From Zobellia amurskyensis (lineage in GTDB: Bacteria; Bacteroidota; Bacteroidia; Flavobacteriales; Flavobacteriaceae): a stretch of 64,000 bases of DNA. The stretch covers positions 62,001 through 126,000 of the forward strand of contig NZ_RCNR01000009.1 in the NCBI RefSeq assembly GCF_009725985.1, written 5' to 3'. Below the pieces are notes generated by a model. It was given only the letters and a program-made list of their open reading frames with translations, was not told where the DNA came from and ran no database searches. Shown here one piece after another: positions 39,173 through 47,011 of this stretch. The translations under genes and the position numbers were made by a program. How positions within the stretch are numbered: the first letter of the stretch is position 1; each line of letters begins with the position of its first letter.

Positions 39173-39487
39173 CTAGGACATATGAAAAACATGTTTTAAA
39201 TCTATAGAAACGGGACTATCATCTGCATTTGTTTCCATAAGACCGGCCATATGTTTCCACCATTTTTTACAAATTTCCGTATCACCTATTGCACTCCATT
39301 TTTCCTCTGATTCCACCTCGGCATAGCCAAATAAAAAATGCGTCTCAGAATCCAGAAAAATATTATAATTATGAACTCCATGTTCTTTAAGAAGCTGTTC
39401 TAGTTCTGGCCAAATAGGATTGTGCCTTCTTGTATACTCCTCTATATTATCAGGATACAGCTTCATTTTAAATGCTTTTCGAATCAT
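39173..39487 (-). CDS. rhaM: L-rhamnose mutarotase family protein (RhaM)
   Basis: 104 residues, the normal length. The family segments are all there: MKLYPDNIEEYTRRHNPIWP (catalytic Tyr/His region), LFGYAEVESEEKW and CKKWWKHMAGLM. RhaM interconverts alpha and beta anomers of L-rhamnose in the cytoplasm; relatives act on other 6-deoxy sugars. Here it opens the minus-strand half of the glycan cluster, which hints that the glycan releases a deoxysugar. Confidence 0.9.
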   Translation of the reverse strand: MIRKAFKMKLYPDNIEEYTRRHNPIWPELEQLLKEHGVHNYNIFLDSETHFLFGYAEVESEEKWSAIGDTEICKKWWKHMAGLMETNADDSPVSIDLKHVFHMS

Positions 39488-39966
39488 TTTCTGTTGGATT
39501 ACATTTAATTTTTCGGGAGCTTCAGCTTATGATTTAAAAACCTACTTCATGATGCACTCAAAAAGTGATTTTTGAATATTAAAACTGCTCTGAGTAGATA
39601 ATCAATAAAAAGACAAAAACAACCTCCTCAAAAATAACCCCTGAAAAGTGGTTATGTATCCTGTACAATGCTGTTATAAACAAATAATTAAAATTGACAA
39701 CTTCTCCCGGATAAAGACCACATAACACTGGATGTTTGTATAATTCAAGATTATCACAAATGGAATTCCGAATCTAAAAGAGTACAATTCGGCCAATGAA
39801 AACAAGGTGCAGTTCTAAATCACACATAACACAACAAACTCGATATCAAACACATAATACAAGACAACCTTAATCTTCCCTACCGCTCATCCACAATAGT
39901 GTTCCCTAATCGACTTTATGGTAATTGCCGTTACATATGCTAGATCTTTGCCGTAAATCTTTTAAT

Positions 39967-40098
39967 ATGAAAACTCTTTACAGTAAACTGAAGACGCGAA
40001 TAGAAAAGGAAGATACGTTAGCCGGAATTGTTTGTTTAATTATTTCTCTAACCGTATTCTTTGTCTTGAAAGTTCTAAACAGGGAAATACCCTTGTAA
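39967..40098 (+). CDS. Possible small membrane protein (43 residues)
   Basis: ATG AAA start, charged N-terminus (LYSKLKTRIEKEDT) and one predicted membrane helix (LAGIVCLIISLTVFFVLKVL), ending at TAA. ATCTTTG at 39952-39958, close upstream, could be part of a promoter -7 element. No family is recognised, and the frame could be chance. Confidence 0.35.
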   Translation: MKTLYSKLKTRIEKEDTLAGIVCLIISLTVFFVLKVLNREIPL

Positions 40099-40151
40099 CA
40101 CGCTCCTTGTGTTCCATTTATTACTGCTCCAGTATAGTCTCTATTTTTATA

Positions 40152-40183
40152 TTGACACTACAATTATTAAAGAAGTATCTTTG
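40152..40183 (+). promoter_or_regulatory. Bacteroidota-type housekeeping promoter
   Basis: TTG at 40152-40154, a 21-bp spacer and TATCTTTG at 40176-40183 match the TTG-N19-23-TAnnTTTG form of Bacteroidota primary sigma promoters exactly. It would drive the methyltransferase gene starting at 40389, with a leader of about 200 bases. Confidence 0.6.
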
Positions 40184-40388
40184 CCCCAGTATTGTTTATC
40201 TGTAGATATTAATTACCCTTTCGCATTACTTCAGCGAATTGCCAAGGTTATTTAAGCTCTTATTTTTGATTGATGAAACTCTAGTGGCCAACTTAATGCC
40301 TGATTGCTAGTAAGTAACTATTCTATAGTGGTTCTAATCTTACGCTTTGCTCAGGTCATTACTCTGCAACTCGTTTCTATAAAAAAAT

Positions 40389-41510
40389 ATGACTGTTTCA
40401 AAAAATACAGTAAACCATACTTCAAAAAACGGAGATAATTTTCAAGAACCTATTCAGGCGAACAAGCCAGAACCATTTGTCTCAGAATCAGGCAAACCCG
40501 TACTCGTTTTTGATGGCACCCTAGACCTGAAGCGCACTATTAAGATTTTAGAGGCAGGTAAGCCTGTGTTGATTAAAGCTTTTTATAGTGATGGATTGTT
40601 ACTGCTTAGAGAGTTGCAAATGCATCTTAAAAGGAAATTAGACACCACATCTTTTCAGGATCAAAGGAGTTTTCGTTCGGCCTATCAAAAACTTTCTAAT
40701 CTCATTTTAATAGGAATTGTAGACCATAAACTTGCGGTAAAGAAAGCGCCTTCTATTGGTTGGCTAGAAAAATTGTATCCAGAAAATAGTGATTTTCTTT
40801 TGCCCTTTCCACAAATACAAGGTCTGAACAGTGCTTGGCAATGGTACCAAAACGGAATAACCATTCCTGTTTTACGAAACAAAGTACATCCTTACTACGG
40901 AACTTATTTCCCCACACGATTTGATCATTTAATTCTTTTTGATAACTGGTTAAAACGTTATGAAGGACCTAAAAAATCTGCGATAGATGTTGGGGTTGGG
41001 AGTGGCATACTTTCTTTACAAATGATTAAGCATGGTTTTCAAAAGGTTTTTGCGACAGACAACAACCCAAACTCGATTATTGGATTAACAGAGTCTATGG
41101 CCGATACGAAACTGTCCAGAAAAATTGAATTGGATTACGGTTCTCTATTTGGAAAATGGGAAAAACAGACAGAATTGATTGTCTTTAACCCGCCTTGGTT
41201 ACCGGAAACCCATAGTCCCGATAAAAATGATGAGGCTATTTATTATGGTCAAAATCTGTTTTCCGATTTCTTTTCAGGAGCTAAGCAACGCTTGTTGCCC
41301 GAAGGAAAACTGGTCATTATATTCTCAAATTTAGCTCGGATAACAAAATCCACAAAAGAGCACCCTGTAGAGAAAGAACTTGCCTCTGGTGGCAGGTTTC
41401 AATTAGAAAAATGTTTAAAAAAAACAGTAAAATTTGCTTCGGACAAAACGAAAAGAGATCCAGAATGGCGTACAACCGAAGAAGTAGAGCTTTGGGTACT
41501 TACCCATTAA
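40389..41510 (+). CDS. Class I SAM-dependent methyltransferase with NPPW motif
   Basis: 373 residues. The SAM-binding motif is AIDVGVGSGILSLQMIKHGF near residue 198 and the catalytic N-P-P-W is in ELIVFNPPWLPETHS. The NPPW type methylates amide or base nitrogens (PrmC/HemK, RlmG-like, N6-adenine enzymes). The N-terminal 190 residues form an extra domain not recognised with certainty (IQANKPEPFVSESGKPVLVF, LEKLYPENSDFLLPFPQIQG). Target unknown. Single gene with its own promoter and terminator. Confidence 0.82.
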   Translation: MTVSKNTVNHTSKNGDNFQEPIQANKPEPFVSESGKPVLVFDGTLDLKRTIKILEAGKPVLIKAFYSDGLLLLRELQMHLKRKLDTTSFQDQRSFRSAYQKLSNLILIGIVDHKLAVKKAPSIGWLEKLYPENSDFLLPFPQIQGLNSAWQWYQNGITIPVLRNKVHPYYGTYFPTRFDHLILFDNWLKRYEGPKKSAIDVGVGSGILSLQMIKHGFQKVFATDNNPNSIIGLTESMADTKLSRKIELDYGSLFGKWEKQTELIVFNPPWLPETHSPDKNDEAIYYGQNLFSDFFSGAKQRLLPEGKLVIIFSNLARITKSTKEHPVEKELASGGRFQLEKCLKKTVKFASDKTKRDPEWRTTEEVELWVLTH

Positions 41511-41595
41511 TTATTTTTATAACGGGGTATACTTTCTTTTTGATTTAGCCCCGCCCCCACAAATTTGAAATACCAATAGAATCACACATACCATT

Positions 41596-41621
41596 ACCCC
41601 ATCAATTAAATTTGATGGGGT
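41596..41621 (+). terminator. Rho-independent terminator
   Basis: Perfect 10-bp stem ACCCCATCAA / TTGATGGGGT with a six-base loop, followed by TCTTATTTTG. It ends the methyltransferase transcript. Confidence 0.8.
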
Positions 41622-41724
41622 TCTTATTTTGTAAACATAGCCAACAATAATGCTATCCCATTAAAACATAAAGCATATAGGTCAACGATTTGAAATCCGT
41701 AGCGGTAATTTTATTCAGAATTAC

Positions 41725-42660
41725 ATGCATAGAAAACACCTTAGTTCTTTAACTATGACAGCAAACGAGACCGATAAAAAATTCAAAATAAAACACCTTC
41801 CCAAATTAATTGTAGACACGTACAAAGCTTGGGAAGCAGATGACCCTTTTAGGCTAAGTGCCATTGTGGCCTACTATGCGGTCCTATCCTTACCAGGGCT
41901 TTTAGTTATCATAATCAATCTAGTAGGTTCTGTGTGGGGAACCGAAATCGTTCAAGGAGAATTGACCCAGGAAATATCTAGTGCACTAGGCCGTGATGCT
42001 GCAGAGGCCATACAAACCATGATGATTGAAACCCAAAATAAAGACCGGAGTACGGTTGCAAGTATATTGGGTATCGGGACCTTAATTTTTGGTGCAACAG
42101 GAGTTTTCTACCACTTACAATTATCTCTAAATCAGATTTGGGGTGTTGAACCTAAACCTGATTCAAATTTTCTGAAAATGCTTATTGATAGAGCTAGAAG
42201 CTTCGCTTTTATTCTAGCTATTGGCTTCCTATTGCTAATCAGTTTTCTGATTACTACCGCCATATCGGCTTTGAACGGATACATACGCAGTATCCTTCCG
42301 GATGTTATCATCTACATCGCCTATGTTTTGGATTTTGTAGTTTCCGTAGGAATTATCACCGTACTCTTCGCCCTAATTTTTCGTTATCTCCCCGATACCA
42401 AAATCCGATGGAAAACGGTGTGGATCGGAGCCCTTATTACGGGCATATTGTTTGTACTGGGCAAGTCGTTATTGGGTTATTATTTTGGTGAGGCGGACCC
42501 AGGCTCTACCTATGGCGCAGCGGGCACCATTGTCCTAATCCTTTTATGGGTTTCATATTCTTGTCTGATTCTCTTCTTTGGGGCCGAATTCACTTGGGTC
42601 TATTCCAAAAGATATGGACATGGCGTTGATTTAAAGTCTTCGGAAGAACTCATTAAGTAA
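41725..42660 (+). CDS. YihY/BrkB-family inner-membrane protein
   Basis: 311 residues from ATG 41725; Met11 (41755) is an alternative. About six membrane helices, with the family segments DPFRLSAIVAYYAVLSLPGL, GATGVFYHLQLSLNQIWGVE and GSTYGAAGTIVLILLWVSYS. The family was once named RNase BN by mistake; it is a membrane protein of uncertain transport function. First gene of a long run of stress-type genes. Confidence 0.9.
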   Translation: MHRKHLSSLTMTANETDKKFKIKHLPKLIVDTYKAWEADDPFRLSAIVAYYAVLSLPGLLVIIINLVGSVWGTEIVQGELTQEISSALGRDAAEAIQTMMIETQNKDRSTVASILGIGTLIFGATGVFYHLQLSLNQIWGVEPKPDSNFLKMLIDRARSFAFILAIGFLLLISFLITTAISALNGYIRSILPDVIIYIAYVLDFVVSVGIITVLFALIFRYLPDTKIRWKTVWIGALITGILFVLGKSLLGYYFGEADPGSTYGAAGTIVLILLWVSYSCLILFFGAEFTWVYSKRYGHGVDLKSSEELIK

Positions 42661-42811
42661 CCATTCCTAAAGAGGATAGTTTCTATATCTTATTGTTTTC
42701 ACCACGTTTCGTTACGGTTATAGTCAATATTTATTTTGATGTGATTAAGCTATCGCACTAGTTATCCAAATCTTTGCAATAGTTAAACATACAATTCACT
42801 AAAACAGAAAA

Positions 42812-43555
42812 ATGAATATAAAAGACAAAGTAATCATCATAACAGGAGCATCAAGTGGAATAGGCGAAGCTACAGCCCTAAAACTATCTAAAGAAGGTGC
42901 CAAAGTTGTACTTACCGCTCGCCGCGAGGAAAAGCTTGAAGAACTAAAGAAAAAAATTGAGAGCAATGGTGGCGAAGCTTTAATCGTTACCGGAGACGTA
43001 ACTAAGAAATCCGATTATGAAGAGGTGGTCAATAAAACCTTGAAAAAATTCAAGACTATAGATGCCCTTATAAATAATGCTGGCCTTATGCCCTTATCCT
43101 ACGTTGAAAAATTAAAAACTGACGAATGGGAAAAGATGGTGGACGTAAATATTAAGGGGGTTCTTAACGGAGTAGCAGCAGTGCTTCCCACCATGATTGA
43201 GAACAAAAGCGGAAATATCATCAATATATCTTCAAGTGCTGCACACAACTACTTCCCGGGAGGAGCAGTGTATTGCGCCACAAAATCTGCCGTTAAAATG
43301 TTTTCCGAAGGTCTTAGACAGGAACTAGCACCTAAATATGGTATAAATATAACCTCTATTGAACCTGGTGCCGTTTCCACAGAACTTACGAATACGATAA
43401 CGGATGAGGACATAAAGGAAACGTTTAAAGAGATGCAGAAGATGACCTTCTTGGAAGCCGAAGACATTGCCGAAGCTATTTACTATACGTTGGTTCAACC
43501 GGCCCGAGCGAACATTAATGATGTTTTCATTATGCCTACGCAGCAGCAGAGGTAA
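42812..43555 (+). CDS. Short-chain dehydrogenase/reductase
   Basis: 247 residues, classical SDR. The cofactor motif is TGASSGIGEATALKL (T-G-x3-G-x-G), NNAG is in LINNAGLMPLSYVE, the catalytic Ser is in NISSSAAHNYFPGG and Y-x-x-x-K is YCATK. The basic residue pattern TARREEK after strand 2 favours NADP. It resembles YdfG-like oxidoreductases; substrate unknown. Confidence 0.92.
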   Translation: MNIKDKVIIITGASSGIGEATALKLSKEGAKVVLTARREEKLEELKKKIESNGGEALIVTGDVTKKSDYEEVVNKTLKKFKTIDALINNAGLMPLSYVEKLKTDEWEKMVDVNIKGVLNGVAAVLPTMIENKSGNIINISSSAAHNYFPGGAVYCATKSAVKMFSEGLRQELAPKYGINITSIEPGAVSTELTNTITDEDIKETFKEMQKMTFLEAEDIAEAIYYTLVQPARANINDVFIMPTQQQR

Positions 43556-43608
43556 GTTGTTGCTAAAAGCTATTTTCAGGAAGAAATGTTGACTATAAAA
43601 TTAAGAAT

Positions 43609-43848
43609 ATGGACATACCTAGTGTAAAAAACGAAGATCAGTATGAAGCTTTGCGCGATAAGGGGTACAGCAAAGAGAAGTCTGCCCGAATAGCGAATTC
43701 TCCCAATTCTGGAAAGAAGGGCGGTAAAGCAAAGCCTTATGAAGAATGGACGAAGGACGAACTATACGAACAGGCCAAAAATGTGGATATTGAAGGACGC
43801 TCCAAAATGGACAAGTCCGAACTTATTCACGCCTTACGAAATAATTGA
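43609..43848 (+). CDS. Small basic protein with Rho-N-like (SAP-like) C-terminus
   Basis: 79 residues. The N-terminal part (YSKEKSARIANSPNSGKKGG) is a basic, glycine-lysine-rich segment, and the C-terminal part (WTKDELYEQAKNVDIEGRSK, then MDKSELIHALR) has the helix-turn-helix pattern of the Rho termination factor N-terminal domain. Related small proteins are common in bacterial stress gene sets. Nucleic-acid binding is probable from fold and charge but not shown. It follows the SDR gene by 53 bp. Confidence 0.8.
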   Translation: MDIPSVKNEDQYEALRDKGYSKEKSARIANSPNSGKKGGKAKPYEEWTKDELYEQAKNVDIEGRSKMDKSELIHALRNN

Positions 43849-43901
43849 TTTACATACTATTAATAGGCCTACCTTGTGATTACTAACTTTAATTATGTCC
43901 C

Positions 43902-44924
43902 ATGAATTCTATACACCCAAAAGTCATACGCCAACTCTTTGTTCTGTTACTTATAGTACTTATAGGAGGACTTATTTTTAGAGAAATGGCGCCCTATTTT
44001 TCCGGTGTACTTGGTGCCATAACGCTCTATGTATTATTAAAGAAACCAATGTCCAAGCTAATTAATAGAGGCTGGAAACCCAATCTAGCCGTGAGCCTAT
44101 TAATGTTCGCGTCTGTAATTATTATTTTAATACCGGTTTCTGGCGCGGTACTCATGTTGGGCAACAAGATTAGTGAAGCCGTAAAGAATTCGGAAAAAGT
44201 TACGAAAGCCGTAAAAGAACAGCTGCAGAGTGTAGAAAGCTACGTAGGTTATGACTTGTCTTCCGAGATTGATGTTTCTGCAGTTTCAGGCTGGTTATCA
44301 AATAGTTTACAAGGTTTTGCCGGTAGCACTTTTACTTCGGTAATCGCTATAGGCATTATGTACTTTTTTCTTTATTTCATGCTCACCAATCGGAAAGAAT
44401 TGCGCGAATCGCTTTTTGAATACATTCCGATTGGCACCGATAATTTAAAAACTATTGGTAGCAAAATAAGGCAAATGGTGCGTGCCAATGCCCTTGGCAT
44501 CCCTTTGGTTGCCATTGCCCAAGGTGTTGTCGCCTTAATAGGCTTTCTCATATTCGGAATTCAAAATCCATTTTTTTGGGCCGCTATTGTGGCCATAGGA
44601 TCTATGATTCCGTTCGTTGGCAATATGTTAGGTACACTGCCTGTCTTTGTATTGACCCTCTCTGCGGGAGACACATTTCAAGCTTGGGGTATTTTAATTT
44701 ACGGGATAGTGGTAGTGGGCTCTACAGACAACATTATCAGATTGTACATCCTTAGAAAATTAGACGACGTCCACCCATTGATTACCCTTATAGGTGTTTT
44801 AATAGGTATACCTCTTTTTGGTTTCATAGGGTTAATTTTTGGTCCGCTTTTCGTTAGCCTCTTTCTTATTATCGTACAGATTTATAAGCAAGAATATGGC
44901 AAGCAGGATAATCACAATCTATGA
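43902..44924 (+). CDS. AI-2E/PerM-family transporter (TqsA-like)
   Basis: 340 residues with about eight membrane helices. Family segments include VIAIGIMYFFLYFMLTNRKE, VAIGSMIPFVGNMLGTLPVF and DNIIRLYILRKLDDVHPLIT. Members export autoinducer-2 or act as sodium/proton antiporters; the ligand cannot be inferred. A second member lies at 49776-50876, only distantly similar. Confidence 0.9.
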   Translation: MNSIHPKVIRQLFVLLLIVLIGGLIFREMAPYFSGVLGAITLYVLLKKPMSKLINRGWKPNLAVSLLMFASVIIILIPVSGAVLMLGNKISEAVKNSEKVTKAVKEQLQSVESYVGYDLSSEIDVSAVSGWLSNSLQGFAGSTFTSVIAIGIMYFFLYFMLTNRKELRESLFEYIPIGTDNLKTIGSKIRQMVRANALGIPLVAIAQGVVALIGFLIFGIQNPFFWAAIVAIGSMIPFVGNMLGTLPVFVLTLSAGDTFQAWGILIYGIVVVGSTDNIIRLYILRKLDDVHPLITLIGVLIGIPLFGFIGLIFGPLFVSLFLIIVQIYKQEYGKQDNHNL

Positions 44925-45091
44925 TTTTCAAATAGTGCTTCATAGCAAATTGTCCAAACATGATAAGGAACGGTAAACTGACTTACTCGTTTCCTTACCT
45001 CCTACCCTAAAACCAATCTCAACCAAAGTGTAATGTTTTAGCATTAACAATAACAGCTATTGGGGCAAGTGCTTTTTGCAAGTATGATTAA

Positions 45092-45103
45092 ACTAGTACT
45101 AGT
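45092..45103. promoter_or_regulatory. Perfect palindrome upstream of the nitroreductase gene
   Basis: ACTAGTACTAGT is a perfect 12-bp palindrome; with one mismatch per side it extends to about 20 bp (TTAaACTAGTACTAGTcTAA). It lies 16 bp before the nitroreductase ATG, a position that would let a bound repressor block transcription or initiation. Confidence 0.4.
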
Positions 45104-45119
45104 CTAAAATTGCTATAAA

Positions 45120-45725
45120 ATGAAAAGAGGAGAACAAATACGACTAGAAAATATAGCGGATACCGAATACGAAATATTCGCACTATTAAAGCAAAGATAT
45201 AGTCCTAGAATATTTAAGGAGGATATGCTTAGCGAGACCCATATACACCAGCTTTTTGAAGCCGCAAGATGGGCTGCAAGCTCTAACAACTTACAGCCAT
45301 GGCGGTTTATTTACGGTGAACGAGGCTCAGATGCCCATAAGAAAATCTGTGATTGCTTAAGCGATTTTAATAAAGATTGGGCAGACACTGCACCCTTATT
45401 GATCTTAACCGTTTACAAAAAGCATCTTGAGGACGGTTCGGAAAATTTTCATGCATTGTATGACCTTGGGCTAAGCTTGGGCAATATGACGGTTCAAGGA
45501 CAGTATTTAGGTATTGGGCTCCATCATATGGCAGGTCTTGATTGGCAAGAAGCCCAAAACATATTTCATGTCCCAAATGAATTTCACATAGCTTCTGCCA
45601 TAGCTATAGGATATTACGGTGGCGATTCGAGCCAACTACCGGAAGACTTAAAAGAACAAGAGACGGCTCAAAGAGAGCGGATGCCCTTATCTAGTTTCAC
45701 ATTTAATGGAAAATGGAGGGCATAA
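45120..45725 (+). CDS. Nitroreductase-family FMN oxidoreductase
   Basis: 201 residues. FMN-binding segments are RYSPRIFKEDMLSETHIHQL and FEAARWAASSNNLQPWRFIY, with MAGLDWQEAQNIFHVPNEFH and AIAIGYYGGDSSQLPEDL later. The enzyme would use NAD(P)H to reduce nitro compounds, quinones or similar electrophiles. Next gene begins 59 bp downstream and is also a redox protein. Confidence 0.9.
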   Translation: MKRGEQIRLENIADTEYEIFALLKQRYSPRIFKEDMLSETHIHQLFEAARWAASSNNLQPWRFIYGERGSDAHKKICDCLSDFNKDWADTAPLLILTVYKKHLEDGSENFHALYDLGLSLGNMTVQGQYLGIGLHHMAGLDWQEAQNIFHVPNEFHIASAIAIGYYGGDSSQLPEDLKEQETAQRERMPLSSFTFNGKWRA

Positions 45726-45784
45726 GCACCAAAAGTAAAAAACTAATTTTTCTGCCAAAGCGGATATAATATAAAAACAACATT

Positions 45785-46426
45785 ATGAAAATAGGAATTA
45801 TAGGAAGTGGAAACATAGGAGGAAACCTGGGGAAACATTGGGCAAAGGCAGGTCATGAAGTACTGTTTAGCTCCCGACATCCCGAGGAACTAAAAAATTT
45901 GGCCAGTGAAGCTGGAAACAATGCCAAAGCAATGGGCATTAAAGAGGCTTTTGAAGCAAATGCCGATGTTTACTTGTTGGCAATGCCCTTTAAAGCTATA
46001 GATGACATAGCCAAAACGTACACGGCCCAATACAGCAATAAACTAATTATTGATGCCACCAACCCTTATCCTGAAAGAGATGGCGAAATGGCACAAAAGG
46101 TAAGAGATGCCAACTATAGCTCTTCTGAGTATACCGCCATGAAATTCAGCACCGCAAAAACTGCAAAGGCGTTTAATTCCATAAAGGCGGAACACCTTCG
46201 TGATAGAGCGTTCAGAACTACCGACAAATTGACGATTCCTTACGCCGCCCAAGATATAGAGAGCAGATATGTAACCAAAAAACTTATTGAAGACATGGGA
46301 TTCGATACACTTTTTGTTGGCAACCTTAGCGATACACAAATAATGGATCCCGATCAAGCTATATACGGGCAATCACTTACACATGATGAGCTTAAAGAAC
46401 GGGTTGATTCAACAAGGGCATATTAA
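45785..46426 (+). CDS. NADPH-dependent F420-reductase-like NAD(P)-binding protein
   Basis: 213 residues. A Rossmann motif starts at residue 2 (IGIIGSGNIGGNLGKHWAKA), followed by FSSRHPEELK, which fits NADP binding, and the family segment IIDATNPYPERDG. Bacteroidota lack coenzyme F420, so the true acceptor must be another molecule. Likely co-expressed with the nitroreductase. Confidence 0.88.
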   Translation: MKIGIIGSGNIGGNLGKHWAKAGHEVLFSSRHPEELKNLASEAGNNAKAMGIKEAFEANADVYLLAMPFKAIDDIAKTYTAQYSNKLIIDATNPYPERDGEMAQKVRDANYSSSEYTAMKFSTAKTAKAFNSIKAEHLRDRAFRTTDKLTIPYAAQDIESRYVTKKLIEDMGFDTLFVGNLSDTQIMDPDQAIYGQSLTHDELKERVDSTRAY

Positions 46427-46467
46427 AAAAACCTATTTAGAAATACTGAATTTAAAAAGATAAGAAC

Positions 46468-46767
46468 ATGCAAATAATTTATGAATATCACGATGTAAGT
46501 GCGAGCGAACGTTTAGAGACTTTAGCTAAAGAAAAACTTGAAAAACTTAGTAAAAAATACGATTTCGTGCATAGAGCCGATGTGTTTTTTAAAACTGAAA
46601 ACAGAAGTGACGAAGAGAATATGTTCTGCGACATCCGTTTGAGCATGCCTGGACCGCGCATTTTTGCATCATCTAACTCTGACTCCTTTGAAGCAGCGTT
46701 AAGTGAGACCGTTCGCGACTTGGAACATCAACTTAGAAAAGTAAAAGAAAAGTTGTCGGCTCACTAG
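46468..46767 (+). CDS. hpf: Short ribosome hibernation-promoting factor (HPF/RaiA family)
   Basis: 99 residues, the short form. The beta-alpha-beta-beta-beta-alpha pattern is visible: IIYEYHDVSASERLETLAKE, then EKLEKLSKKYDFVHRADVFF and EAALSETVRDLEHQLRKVKE. HPF binds the 30S subunit and inactivates ribosomes in stationary phase. Its stop codon lies inside the stem-loop of the following terminator. Supports a stress function for the region. Confidence 0.88.
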   Translation: MQIIYEYHDVSASERLETLAKEKLEKLSKKYDFVHRADVFFKTENRSDEENMFCDIRLSMPGPRIFASSNSDSFEAALSETVRDLEHQLRKVKEKLSAH

Positions 46768-46781
46768 CCGTCAACTTTTTA
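46748..46781 (+). terminator. Rho-independent terminator overlapping the hpf stop
   Basis: AAAAGTTGTCGGCT, loop CACT, AGCCGTCAACTTTTT: a 14-bp stem with one T-T mismatch and a T tract. The TAG of hpf is at the loop edge. Confidence 0.75.
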
Positions 46782-46804
46782 ATGTATCAACTTAAAAAAC
46801 TTGT

Positions 46805-46966
46805 ATGAAACCGACATCAATTATTGGCATTGCTTCAGCTTTGGCCAACAGCAGAAAACTAAAACTTGCCCTTGTGGGTATGCAGTTTGCCTATCTGGGG
46901 TATAAACTCTTGCAGAACAACGAATCCAAAAAAGGCAAGAAGAAAAGAAAAAAACTAAAGCGATAA
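46805..46966 (+). CDS. Small protein with basic C-terminal tail (53 residues)
   Basis: ATG 46805 to TAA 46966. The middle (KLALVGMQFAYLGYKLL) is a possible membrane or amphipathic helix, and the tail is strongly basic (ESKKGKKKRKKLKR). Starts directly after the hpf terminator and ends 45 bp before the permease gene. No family recognised; coding character is supported by codon quality and position. Confidence 0.6.
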   Translation: MKPTSIIGIASALANSRKLKLALVGMQFAYLGYKLLQNNESKKGKKKRKKLKR

Positions 46967-47011
46967 CGAATAAGGCTATGTGCATCCTTGTACTGTGCCA
47001 GCGAAATAAAA

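Larger units (their letters stand above)
39488..40388. other. About 900 bp of mainly intergenic sequence
   Basis: Separates the minus-strand glycan cluster from the plus-strand methyltransferase. It contains a possible 43-codon gene (39967-40098) and a good promoter-like element (40152-40183). A small inverted repeat AACAC-GCTCCTT-GTGTT follows the short frame at 40097-40113. Nothing else is recognised; the first 450 bp look non-coding on both strands. Confidence 0.5.

Noticed and set aside
41725-42660. Ribonuclease BN
   Set aside because: YihY/BrkB proteins were given this name by mistake; it is a multi-pass membrane protein without nuclease motifs.
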